A stretch of 64,000 nt of DNA, from assembly GCF_900110675.1 (NCBI RefSeq), contig NZ_FOEN01000001.1, positions 62,001 to 126,000 on the forward strand, written 5' to 3'. A program made the position numbers and the translations under genes. Below the pieces are notes generated by a model. The model saw nothing but the letters and a program-made list of their open reading frames with translations. It was not told where the DNA came from and did no database searches. Numbering within the stretch: the stretch's first letter is position 1; every line of letters begins with the position of its first letter. Positions 36,283-44,136 of the stretch are shown here, piece after piece. The DNA is from Ignavigranum ruoffiae (GTDB lineage: Bacteria > Bacillota > Bacilli > Lactobacillales > Aerococcaceae).

Positions 36283-37247
36283 TGACTGAATTAATTAAAG
36301 TTGAGAATTTAAAAGTCCATTACCCAATTCGGTCTGGATTTTTCAACCGGATTACCGATTATGTTTATGCGGTTGATGGGATAGATTTGTCTTTTGAACA
36401 AGGGAAGACCTACGGTTTAGTCGGGGAATCTGGTTCCGGAAAATCGACCATCGGTAAGGCGATTGTGGGCCTCGAGAAAATCACCGAAGGTAACATTTAT
36501 TATAAAGGCGAAGATGTTTCCAAGAGTGCCCGTGCTCGGCGGTCAGACTACACCAAGAATGTGCAAATGATCTTTCAAGATTCAATGTCTAGTTTTAATC
36601 CTAAAAAACGGATTAAAGATATTATGGCCGAACCTTTGCGGAACTTCTCTAAGATGACGCCCGACGAAGAGCGGCGCAAGATTCTTGAATTGTTAGCCAT
36701 CGTAGGTTTAAGTGAAGAAGCACTGACCAAATATCCTCATCAATTCTCAGGTGGTCAACGTCAACGGATAGGGGTGGCCCGGGCGGTCGCTTTAAATCCT
36801 AAGTTAGTCATCGCGGACGAGCCAGTTTCTGCCTTAGACTTGTCTGTTCAAGCCCAAGTCTTGAACTTTATGAAGCAGATTCAAGAAGAATTTAATGTTT
36901 CTTATTTATTCATTTCCCATGACCTCGGCGTTGTGCGTCATATGTGTGATGAGATTGCTATCATGTATCGTGGTCGTTTCACTGAGTATGGAGACCGTGA
37001 TGATATCTATGATTATCCACAACATATCTATACTCGGCGCTTGTTATCGGCGATTCCGAAGATTGACCCGAACGGTCGTGAAGAAACCAAACGTAAACGT
37101 TTAATTGTTGAAAAAGAGTATCATCAAAATAAGAATAAATACTATACCCCTGAAGGTCGAGTTTATGACTTGAAAGTGGTCAAAGGAAATCATAAGGTAG
37201 CCTTAAAAGATACTCAGTCCATCTCTTTGACGAAGGAGGAAATATAA
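36282..37247 (+). CDS. oppF: Oligopeptide ABC transporter ATP-binding protein OppF
   Basis: Second ATPase, paralogous to OppD. The 321 residues carry Walker A GESGSGKST, Q-loop FQDSMSSFNPKKR, signature FSGGQRQRIG, Walker B VIADEPVSALD and H-loop ISHDLG. The N-terminal KVENLKVHYPIRSGFF is typical of OppF. One-base overlap with oppD (TAATG) and 1 bp before oppB. Confidence 0.97.
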   Translation: MTELIKVENLKVHYPIRSGFFNRITDYVYAVDGIDLSFEQGKTYGLVGESGSGKSTIGKAIVGLEKITEGNIYYKGEDVSKSARARRSDYTKNVQMIFQDSMSSFNPKKRIKDIMAEPLRNFSKMTPDEERRKILELLAIVGLSEEALTKYPHQFSGGQRQRIGVARAVALNPKLVIADEPVSALDLSVQAQVLNFMKQIQEEFNVSYLFISHDLGVVRHMCDEIAIMYRGRFTEYGDRDDIYDYPQHIYTRRLLSAIPKIDPNGREETKRKRLIVEKEYHQNKNKYYTPEGRVYDLKVVKGNHKVALKDTQSISLTKEEI

Positions 37248-37248
37248 T

Positions 37249-38211
37249 ATGTGGAAAACAATTTTACGTCGGATTATTTTAATGATTCCTCAAATTTTCA
37301 TTCTGAGTATCATCGTCTTCTTATTAGGCGCCATGTTACCAGGGGATGCTTTGACCGGTTTAATCGATCCGACCATTTCTGCTGAACAAATTGCCCGTCA
37401 GAGGGAATTATTAGGTTTGAATAAACCTTGGCCAGAACGTTATATCGATTGGATTAGTAAGGCGATTCGTGGAGATTTTGGTCGAAGCTTTGCCCACAAG
37501 ATGCCAGTCACCAAAATTATTGGTTTAAGAATTTGGAATACTTTATGGTTATCAATTCTAACGGTGATTTTAACTTATTTGATTGCTTTACCTTTAGGAT
37601 TATTTGCTGGACGCTATCAGTATTCTGGTTTTGACCGTTTTGTAAACTTATATAATTTTATTTCCTATTCTATTCCGACCTTTGTCCTTGGTTTGTTAAT
37701 GTTATGGTTGTTTGGCTATACGCTTGGTTGGTTCCCAACTCGAGGTACGATTGGTTCTGGAGTTGAAGTGGGTACCTTATCTCACTCATTATCTCGGCTC
37801 TATCATATGATATTGCCAGCCATTACCTTGGCCTTATTAAGTACGACCGGGACGATTCAATATTTGAGAACCGGAGTCATTGATGCCAAGACTCAGGACT
37901 ATGTCCGGACTGCGCGGGCTAAAGGAGTGCCTGAAGAGAAAATTTATTCTCGTCATATTTTCCGTAATTCACTCTTACCGATTGCTTCCTTTATGGGTTA
38001 TACCTTGACCGGATTAATTTCTGGTTCAGTTATTACCGAAACCATCTTTACCTATCAAGGAATGGGCGATTTATTCATCACCTCGATTACCGGCCGTGAC
38101 TTCTCGGTAATGACGGCCTTAGTCTTATTGTTTGGCTTGATGACCTTGCTGGGTACACTGCTGTCGGATATCATTATGGTCTTTGTTGACCCAAGAATTA
38201 GAATTCAATAG
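37249..38211 (+). CDS. oppB: Oligopeptide ABC transporter permease OppB
   Basis: Membrane permease with about six spans (320 residues). N-terminal ILRRIILMIPQIFILSIIVFLL, the large external loop with RYIDWISKAIRGDFGRSF, and the cytoplasmic EAA-like loop VRTARAKGVPEEKIYSRHIFRN that contacts OppD/F. Ribosome-binding site AAGGAGG inside oppF. Confidence 0.97.
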   Translation: MWKTILRRIILMIPQIFILSIIVFLLGAMLPGDALTGLIDPTISAEQIARQRELLGLNKPWPERYIDWISKAIRGDFGRSFAHKMPVTKIIGLRIWNTLWLSILTVILTYLIALPLGLFAGRYQYSGFDRFVNLYNFISYSIPTFVLGLLMLWLFGYTLGWFPTRGTIGSGVEVGTLSHSLSRLYHMILPAITLALLSTTGTIQYLRTGVIDAKTQDYVRTARAKGVPEEKIYSRHIFRNSLLPIASFMGYTLTGLISGSVITETIFTYQGMGDLFITSITGRDFSVMTALVLLFGLMTLLGTLLSDIIMVFVDPRIRIQ

Positions 38212-38222
38212 GAGGATCAAAG

Positions 38223-39149
38223 ATGACACAAGAACAATTAAATGTGGCTCAAGAAGCCAATGTTGTGACAATAGATGAAGAAACACTCCCTCCTATGGGC
38301 TTTGAGATTATTAAACGTGAATTTCTACGTGATAAGGTAGCCATGACTGCCTTGATCATATTAGCGGTCATTTTGATTGCTGCTTTTATCTCCCCATTTA
38401 TTTTCGATGTCAATGAAGTAACACGGGTTGATATTTTTAGTCGTTTTGCTGCTCCAGGAGAAAAGGGCTACTTATTAGGAGCTGATGAAGGTGGCCGAGA
38501 CATCTTTGCCTTGCTCTTTCTAGGGACTCGAAATTCTGTCTTAATTGGTTTTTCGGTGACGATTATTACCGCCATCATTGGTATTATGCTAGGAATCGTT
38601 TCTGGCTATTATGGGGGTATTATAGATGATATAATGATGCGGGTGGTTGACTTTATTATGGTTCTCCCTCAATTTATGATTATCATTGTGATTGTTACCA
38701 TTGTTGGTCGTTTTAATGCCTGGACCTTGATTTGGGTTATTTCCCTATTTGGTTGGGCTGGAATTACTCGACTATTTCGGACAGCGACTCTGTCTGAAGC
38801 TTCTAAAGACTACATCGCTGCCGGTAAAACCATGGGGACTCGCGATCCAGTCATTATGTTTGGTGGCTTGTTACCTAATCTTTCCTCACTGATTATTACC
38901 AATTTAACTTTGGCATTTGCTGGAAATATTGGTTTGGAAACTGGTTTATCCTTCTTAGGCTTTGGTTTGCCAGCAGGAACGCCAAGTTTAGGAACCTTGA
39001 TCTCTTATGCCAACAACCCAGATGTTATTGAGAATAAGATGTGGGTTTGGTTACCAGCTGTAATCGTAATATTGGTTCTGATGTTATGCATTAACTATAT
39101 CGGTCAAGCCTTACAACGGGCAGCCGATTCTCGACAACGGATTGGTTAA
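38223..39149 (+). CDS. oppC: Oligopeptide ABC transporter permease OppC
   Basis: Partner permease, 308 residues with about six spans. It has the OppC N-terminal segment (FEIIKREFLRDKVAMTAL), LGADEGGRDIFALLFLGTRNSVLIG, and the ATPase-contact loop SKDYIAAGKTMGTRDPVIMF. Last gene of oppDFBC; a strong terminator follows, so the binding-protein genes downstream are transcribed separately. Confidence 0.97.
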   Translation: MTQEQLNVAQEANVVTIDEETLPPMGFEIIKREFLRDKVAMTALIILAVILIAAFISPFIFDVNEVTRVDIFSRFAAPGEKGYLLGADEGGRDIFALLFLGTRNSVLIGFSVTIITAIIGIMLGIVSGYYGGIIDDIMMRVVDFIMVLPQFMIIIVIVTIVGRFNAWTLIWVISLFGWAGITRLFRTATLSEASKDYIAAGKTMGTRDPVIMFGGLLPNLSSLIITNLTLAFAGNIGLETGLSFLGFGLPAGTPSLGTLISYANNPDVIENKMWVWLPAVIVILVLMLCINYIGQALQRAADSRQRIG

Positions 39150-39173
39150 GCATTCAATAATATAGTTGTTTCG

Positions 39174-39209
39174 AATCTTCAAGTAGATTGCTCTGCTTGA
39201 AGATTTTTA
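39174..39209 (+). terminator. oppDFBC terminator
   Basis: AATCTTCAAG (39174-39183) pairs perfectly with CTTGAAGATT (39196-39205), followed by TTT. The rest of the 260-bp gap to oppA1 holds the oppA1 promoter. Confidence 0.87.
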
Positions 39210-39339
39210 TTTGGAAATTTATCAAAGAGATGAAGCTGATGGATTAGCCAAGAAAGATCAAATTCAGCCTTTTTCGTAATAGCAATGCTCATTTTCTAGA
39301 GACAATCTCATCTTTATTTAATCTTAAGTGATTTAAGGC

Positions 39340-39368
39340 TAGACATAAATCCTAGATTAAGATATAAT
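39340..39368 (+). promoter_or_regulatory. Promoter of oppA1
   Basis: TAGACA (39340-39345), 17-bp spacer, consensus TATAAT (39363-39368). AGATTAAG is directly repeated at 39354-39361 and 39376-39383, 22 bp apart, bracketing the -10; ATCTTAA (39321) and TTAAGAT (39357) are inverted. A regulator-binding role is possible. Confidence 0.75.
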
Positions 39369-39409
39369 TAAAATAAGATTAAGGCGAAAGCCATTATGGA
39401 GGTAAAAGG

Positions 39410-41188
39410 ATGAAAAAACTGTTAAAGAAATCTTTTGCATATTCAGCAGCAGCAATGTCATTAGCGGGTGTCTTGGTAAGTCCAGCAAGTCAAGTCTTCG
39501 CTCAAGAAGAAAATGAAGAAGGTATTTTAGATTTTGAATCCATCGCAGAAAATGAAGGGGAAGCGATTGAAGGAGGCACTTTGAAATATGCCTTAGTCGG
39601 AGACCCTTTTGAAGGATTATTAAACAATATGGTATATGGTGGGAATCCCGATGCAACGATTATTACATTCTTCAACCCAGGTCTTTATGGTTATGATGAA
39701 AACTTTGGAATTGATAATTCTGGTTTTGCTGATATTGAATTTAACCAAGAAGAAAAAACGGTAACCATCTCAATCCCTCAAGATGCTAAATGGGATGACG
39801 GTGAACCTATTACTATCGATGATGTGATTTTCCCTTATTATGTCATTGGCCATCCTGATTACACTGGAATTCGTTATGGTTCAGACTATGAGAACGTTGA
39901 GGGGATGACTGAGTATCACGAAGGAAAAGCCGAAGAAATCTCTGGCTTGGAACGTGTCGATGATTATACTTTGAAAGTTCACTATATCAACTTTAACAAC
40001 TCACTCTTACAAGCTGGGGGCGGGGTTTCATCTTATATTGAGCCTGAACATATCTTGAAAGATGTGCCAGTCGCTGAACTTGAAGACTCTGAATATGTTC
40101 GTCAAAATCCAGTTGGCTTCGGTCCATTTAAAGTTGAATCGGTTACCGCGGGTGAATCTGTCGTCTTAGCGGCCAATGAATACTATTATAAAGGTAAACC
40201 TAAGATTGATAAGGTACAAATTGATGTTGTTAACCCAACCTCGGTTGTTGCCGAACTTAAGGCGGGTAATTATGATATTGCTGATTTACCGTCTGACCAA
40301 TATGAAACATATAAGGATGCTACCAACTTCAAGACGATTGGTATGTTAGAGAATGCCTATACCTATATTGGCTTCAAGATGGGTAAATGGGATGCTGAAA
40401 AAGGCGAAGTGGTTTATGATGAAAGCAAAGTTACTTCCAATAAAGCTTTACGTCAAGCCATGGCCTATGCAGTGGATAACAATGCGATTGCTAAAGAATT
40501 CTATCATGGTATTCGTCAAGCAGCCAATGCACTCGTTACCCCTAACTTTACGGAAGACTTCTACAATAAAGATCAAGAAGGATACAATTATGATCCAGAA
40601 AAAGCTAAACAAATTTTAGCTGATGCTGGTTTTAAAGATAGTAATGGCGATGGCTTCGTTGAAGATCCTAATGGAAAAGAATTTAAGTTAGGTTTTGCTT
40701 CAATGTCTGGTGGGGAAACCGCTGAACCATTGGCTCAATATTATATGCAAATGTGGGCTGAAATCGGCGTGAATGTTGAATTAGTTGATGGACGTTTAAT
40801 GGAATTCAACTCATTCTATGACCGCATTCAAAAAGACGATGAAGCGATTGATATTTATCAAGCTGCTTGGGGAACTGGGGGAGATCCAAATCCTTCTGGC
40901 TTATATGGACGAAAAGCCGCTTTCAACTTTACTCGGTGGGCAACTGAAGAAAATGATAAGTTAATTCAAGCGATTGAATCAGATGATTCTTTCGATACTG
41001 AATTCCGTAAAAAAGCCTTCTACGATTGGCAAGCTTATGTTCATGAAGAAGTCCCTGTCTTCCCAACACTGTTCCGTTATAAATTAACAGCGGTTAACAA
41101 TCGGGTAAATAAATATGATGTTACCATCGGTTCTGATCTAGATTGGACGGAAATTTATCTAACTGCTGATGCGCCAGTCGCAGAATAA
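39410..41188 (+). CDS. oppA: Oligopeptide-binding protein OppA, paralogue 1 (no lipobox)
   Basis: Solute-binding protein (SBP_bac_5 family, 592 residues) for the oppDFBC importer. Signal peptide KKLLKKSFAYSAAAMSLAG is followed by VSPASQVFAQEE with a type I peptidase site (VFA/Q). No cysteine is present, unlike normal Gram-positive OppA and unlike the neighbouring paralogue. Its binding domain begins EAIEGGTLKYALVGDPFEG, nearly identical to paralogue 2. Unless it is retained by another route, the mature protein should be released. Strong promoter, GGAGG ribosome-binding site, own terminator. Confidence 0.93.
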   Translation: MKKLLKKSFAYSAAAMSLAGVLVSPASQVFAQEENEEGILDFESIAENEGEAIEGGTLKYALVGDPFEGLLNNMVYGGNPDATIITFFNPGLYGYDENFGIDNSGFADIEFNQEEKTVTISIPQDAKWDDGEPITIDDVIFPYYVIGHPDYTGIRYGSDYENVEGMTEYHEGKAEEISGLERVDDYTLKVHYINFNNSLLQAGGGVSSYIEPEHILKDVPVAELEDSEYVRQNPVGFGPFKVESVTAGESVVLAANEYYYKGKPKIDKVQIDVVNPTSVVAELKAGNYDIADLPSDQYETYKDATNFKTIGMLENAYTYIGFKMGKWDAEKGEVVYDESKVTSNKALRQAMAYAVDNNAIAKEFYHGIRQAANALVTPNFTEDFYNKDQEGYNYDPEKAKQILADAGFKDSNGDGFVEDPNGKEFKLGFASMSGGETAEPLAQYYMQMWAEIGVNVELVDGRLMEFNSFYDRIQKDDEAIDIYQAAWGTGGDPNPSGLYGRKAAFNFTRWATEENDKLIQAIESDDSFDTEFRKKAFYDWQAYVHEEVPVFPTLFRYKLTAVNNRVNKYDVTIGSDLDWTEIYLTADAPVAE

Positions 41189-41216
41189 ATTTAATTAACA
41201 TCAGAATATGTGATAA

Positions 41217-41251
41217 ACAGCCTAGAGCATTTTGTTCTAGGTTGTTTTTTA
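41217..41251 (+). terminator. oppA1 terminator
   Basis: ACAGCCTAGA (41217-41226) pairs with TCTAGGTTGT (41236-41245), one G.U, followed by TTTTT. Confidence 0.87.
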
Positions 41252-41267
41252 TTGGCTTATAAGTTGT

Positions 41268-41297
41268 TTGATAAACTGTGAAAGACACTGATAGAAT
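41268..41297 (+). promoter_or_regulatory. Possible upstream promoter of oppA2
   Basis: TTGATA (41268-41273), 18-bp spacer, TAGAAT (41292-41297). A second promoter lies closer to the gene. Confidence 0.45.
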
Positions 41298-41402
41298 ATG
41301 GTCATAATAAATTTATAAAAGCGTTAGCCGATGTCAAGTATTTTGATTAAATCGTCCTGTTTTCTCATTTATTTGTTAAATTTTTAATCATTTAGAATTT
41401 TG

Positions 41403-41418
41403 TTGGAATCGTTTCCAA
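41403..41418. promoter_or_regulatory. CcpA catabolite-responsive element (cre)
   Basis: TTGGAATCGTTTCCAA agrees at every defined position with the cre consensus WTGNAANCGNWNNCAW and is palindromic around CG. It covers the -35 hexamer and the start of the spacer of the oppA2 promoter, the position of a repressing cre. Confidence 0.82.
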
Positions 41419-41431
41419 ATTCTGTTAGAAT
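41403..41431 (+). promoter_or_regulatory. Main promoter of oppA2
   Basis: TTGGAA (41403-41408), 17-bp spacer, TAGAAT (41426-41431) with TG one base upstream (extended -10). Confidence 0.7.
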
Positions 41432-41504
41432 GTTCATAGACAAAGATATATCGATATTATATAATGGGAAATATGGTATTGGATTATGTGTAGGAGGTAT
41501 TTGG

Positions 41505-43277
41505 ATGAAAAAACTATTAAAATCCACGGCGGTTATTTTGGCAGGTTTAAGTTTGGTCGCATGCGGTAATAAGGAAAGTAATCAGGAGCAGGAAACAAAT
41601 TCTGAAAATGAAGATGGCCTAGTATCATTTGAAACTGAAGTTAAAAACGAGGGAGAGGCTATTGAGGGTGGAACACTGAAATATGCCTTGGTGGGGGATC
41701 CTTTTGAAGGATTGTTAAATTCACTAGTATATTCTAAGAATTCGGATGCCCAAATTATTAACTTCTTCAATGAAGGCTTAATTGGTTATGATGAGAACTT
41801 CAAGATGGATAATTCTGGGTTTGCCGATATTGAATACGATCAGAAAGCCAAAACAGTGACCCTTTCAATTCCTAAAGATGCCAAATGGGATGATGGAGAA
41901 CCGATTACCATCGATGATGTGATTTTTCCTTATTATGTGATTGGTCATCCAGATTATAAAGGCATTCGTTATAGTGCAGATTATGAAAATGTCGTTGGGA
42001 TGAAAGAATACCATGCTGGGGAAACTGATGAAATCGAAGGTTTAGAACGGGTTGACGATTATACCTTAACGATTCATTACATTAACTTTAATAACTCTAT
42101 GCTGCAAGCAGGTGGTGGCGTTGGTTCATTTATTGAACCGGAGCATTATCTTAAAGATATCGATGTTGCCAATTTTGAGGATGCGCCTGAAGTTCGTCGT
42201 AAACCTGTTGGTTTTGGTCCGTTTAAGGTTGAATCAGTCACCCCAGGTGAATCTGTGACTTTTGTAGCTAATGAATACTACTATAAGGGTCGCCCTAAGA
42301 TTGATAAATTAATCGTCGATGTTGTTTCAGTTAGTTCAGTCGTTGCTGAAATGAGAGCTGGAAACTATGATGTAGCTGATTTACCAGCCGATCAATATGA
42401 TACTTTCAAGGATGCCAAGAACTTTAAGATTGCCGGTAATCTAATGAATATGTTAACTTATATCGGCTTTAAGCAAGGAACTTGGGAAGATGGTCAAGTT
42501 AAGTATGATCCTTCACGGGTTACCTCTAATAAGGCTTTACGTCAAGCCATGGCCTATGCGGTAGATAACAATGCCGTGGCTAAAGAATTCTACGATGGCA
42601 TTCGAATCGGTGCCAACTCAATGATTACACCGAACTTTACCGAAGAATTCTATAATAAAGATCAAGAAGCTTATAATTATGATCCTGAAAAAGCGAAACA
42701 GATCCTAGCAGATGCTGGCTTTAAAGATACTAATGGCGATGGTTTCGTTGAAGATCCAAATGGTAAAGAATTTAAATTAGGCTTTGCGGCTATGTCTGGA
42801 GGCGAAACAGCTGATCCAATTGCCCAATACTATATGCAAATGTGGGGCGAAATTGGCATCAATGTTGAATTAGTCGATGGCCGATTAATGGAGCTTAACT
42901 CTTTTTATGACCGTTTAGAGAAAGATGATCCAGCGATTGATGTCTTCCAAGCTGCTTACGGTTTGGGCGGTGATCCGAATCCTGCTGGCATTTGGTCGCG
43001 AATCAGTGTGATGAACGATCCTCGTTGGGCCACTGAAGAAAATGATAAAATTATTGAAAAAATTAATTCAGATGCGTCATTCGATCCAAAATATAAACAA
43101 GAAGCTTTCTATGAATGGCAAGCTTATATGCATGAGGAAGTTCCTGCCTTCCCAACTTTATATCGTTATAATTTGACCGCGGTCAACAATCGAGTTTCTC
43201 AATGGGATGTACAGACTGGATCAGACTTGTCACTTTCAGAAATTTATTTAACAGCTGAAGAACCAGACAAAGAATAA
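41505..43277 (+). CDS. oppA: Oligopeptide-binding lipoprotein OppA, paralogue 2
   Basis: SBP_bac_5 binding protein of 590 residues. The signal peptide MKKLLKSTAVILAGLSLVAC ends in a clear lipobox (LVAC), so it is membrane-anchored by lipidation. It aligns with paralogue 1 along its whole length, with shared blocks such as FADIE, DAKWDDGEPITIDDVIFPYY and ALRQAMAYAVDNNA; a tandem duplication is evident. ATG at 41505 with TAGGAGGT upstream. Its promoter is overlapped by a cre site, so it is probably repressed by CcpA, unlike paralogue 1. Confidence 0.95.
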   Translation: MKKLLKSTAVILAGLSLVACGNKESNQEQETNSENEDGLVSFETEVKNEGEAIEGGTLKYALVGDPFEGLLNSLVYSKNSDAQIINFFNEGLIGYDENFKMDNSGFADIEYDQKAKTVTLSIPKDAKWDDGEPITIDDVIFPYYVIGHPDYKGIRYSADYENVVGMKEYHAGETDEIEGLERVDDYTLTIHYINFNNSMLQAGGGVGSFIEPEHYLKDIDVANFEDAPEVRRKPVGFGPFKVESVTPGESVTFVANEYYYKGRPKIDKLIVDVVSVSSVVAEMRAGNYDVADLPADQYDTFKDAKNFKIAGNLMNMLTYIGFKQGTWEDGQVKYDPSRVTSNKALRQAMAYAVDNNAVAKEFYDGIRIGANSMITPNFTEEFYNKDQEAYNYDPEKAKQILADAGFKDTNGDGFVEDPNGKEFKLGFAAMSGGETADPIAQYYMQMWGEIGINVELVDGRLMELNSFYDRLEKDDPAIDVFQAAYGLGGDPNPAGIWSRISVMNDPRWATEENDKIIEKINSDASFDPKYKQEAFYEWQAYMHEEVPAFPTLYRYNLTAVNNRVSQWDVQTGSDLSLSEIYLTAEEPDKE

Positions 43278-43287
43278 AAAAATTTTT

Positions 43288-43308
43288 GGGCCTGCGGGCC
43301 CTTTTTTT
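43288..43308 (+). terminator. oppA2 terminator
   Basis: GGGCC-TGCG-GGCCC followed by seven T. Confidence 0.88.
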
Positions 43309-43318
43309 ATCGATCAAT

Positions 43319-43347
43319 TTGGCGCCTTCAGCATTACATGGTAGAAT
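43319..43347 (+). promoter_or_regulatory. rnc-smc-ftsY promoter
   Basis: TTGGCG (43319-43324), 17-bp spacer, TAGAAT (43342-43347). Confidence 0.6.
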
Positions 43348-43384
43348 GACAGAATAAGTAATTAGAATGAGGAAGAGGGATAGG

Positions 43385-44101
43385 ATGACGACACTACTTG
43401 AGCATCTCAGTTATTGTTTTGATATAGATATTAAACAGGCAGAATTATATATTACTGCTTTTCAGCATACCTCTTTCGTTCATGAGCAGAAAGGGAATCA
43501 GAAACCATATCGGCTAAAATCAAATGAACGCTTGGAATATTTAGGCGATGCAGTCTTAGAATTAATTGTCAGTCAATATTTATTTACTTTTTATCCTGAT
43601 CAACCTGAGGGATTCTTATCGCGAACTCGGGCAGCTTTGGTTCAGGAAGAAAGCTTGGCCAAGCTAGCTAAGCAGTTGAAGTTCGATCAATTTATTCAAT
43701 TAGGTAAGGGAGAACGAGCTAACGGGGGCCAATACCGATTTTCTATTCTGTCCGACTGTTTCGAAGCGGTCTTAGGAGCCATATACCTAGATCAAGGTTT
43801 TGCTTGCGTGGAACGGATTTTGGTTCATTACTTATTAGAGAACCATCAAGCCCATCTTCAATCCCTGGCCAAAGACTACAAGACTTTGCTCCAAGAAAAA
43901 TTACAGCAACAAGGAAATATTGACATTGAATATCGTTTAGAAGGTGAAAGTGGGCCAGACCATGCCCGCATCTTTGAGATGGCCTTATATGTAAATAATG
44001 AATTTAAAGGGCGAGGTCAAGGTAGGTCTAAGAAACAGGCGGAGATGGCGGCAGCCAAAGCTGCCTTAATGGCTGAATCAGCCTCAAGCACACCATCATA
44101 A
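43385..44101 (+). CDS. rnc: Ribonuclease III
   Basis: Double-strand-specific endoribonuclease for rRNA and mRNA processing. The 238 residues have the catalytic signature ERLEYLGDAVLELIVSQYLF, the second acidic cluster DCFEAVLGAIYLDQG, and a C-terminal dsRNA-binding domain (from KTLLQEKLQQQGNI to SKKQAEMAAAKAAL). ATG at 43385 with AAGAGGG at spacing 5; ATG at 43367 would place the ribosome-binding site inside the gene. Confidence 0.97.
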   Translation: MTTLLEHLSYCFDIDIKQAELYITAFQHTSFVHEQKGNQKPYRLKSNERLEYLGDAVLELIVSQYLFTFYPDQPEGFLSRTRAALVQEESLAKLAKQLKFDQFIQLGKGERANGGQYRFSILSDCFEAVLGAIYLDQGFACVERILVHYLLENHQAHLQSLAKDYKTLLQEKLQQQGNIDIEYRLEGESGPDHARIFEMALYVNNEFKGRGQGRSKKQAEMAAAKAALMAESASSTPS

Positions 44102-44136
44102 TCAAAGATTAAGCCGAGGAATGGAGTTAGACAAAT

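Noticed and set aside
41268-41400. Small RNA gene in the oppA1-oppA2 gap
   Set aside because: A possible promoter is present, but no terminator hairpin precedes oppA2, so it is more simply a second oppA2 promoter.
35269-43277. opp region as a recently transferred island
   Set aside because: Codon usage and base composition look like the neighbours, and there are no flanking repeats or integrase; insertion into the core order is noted but recent transfer is not supported.
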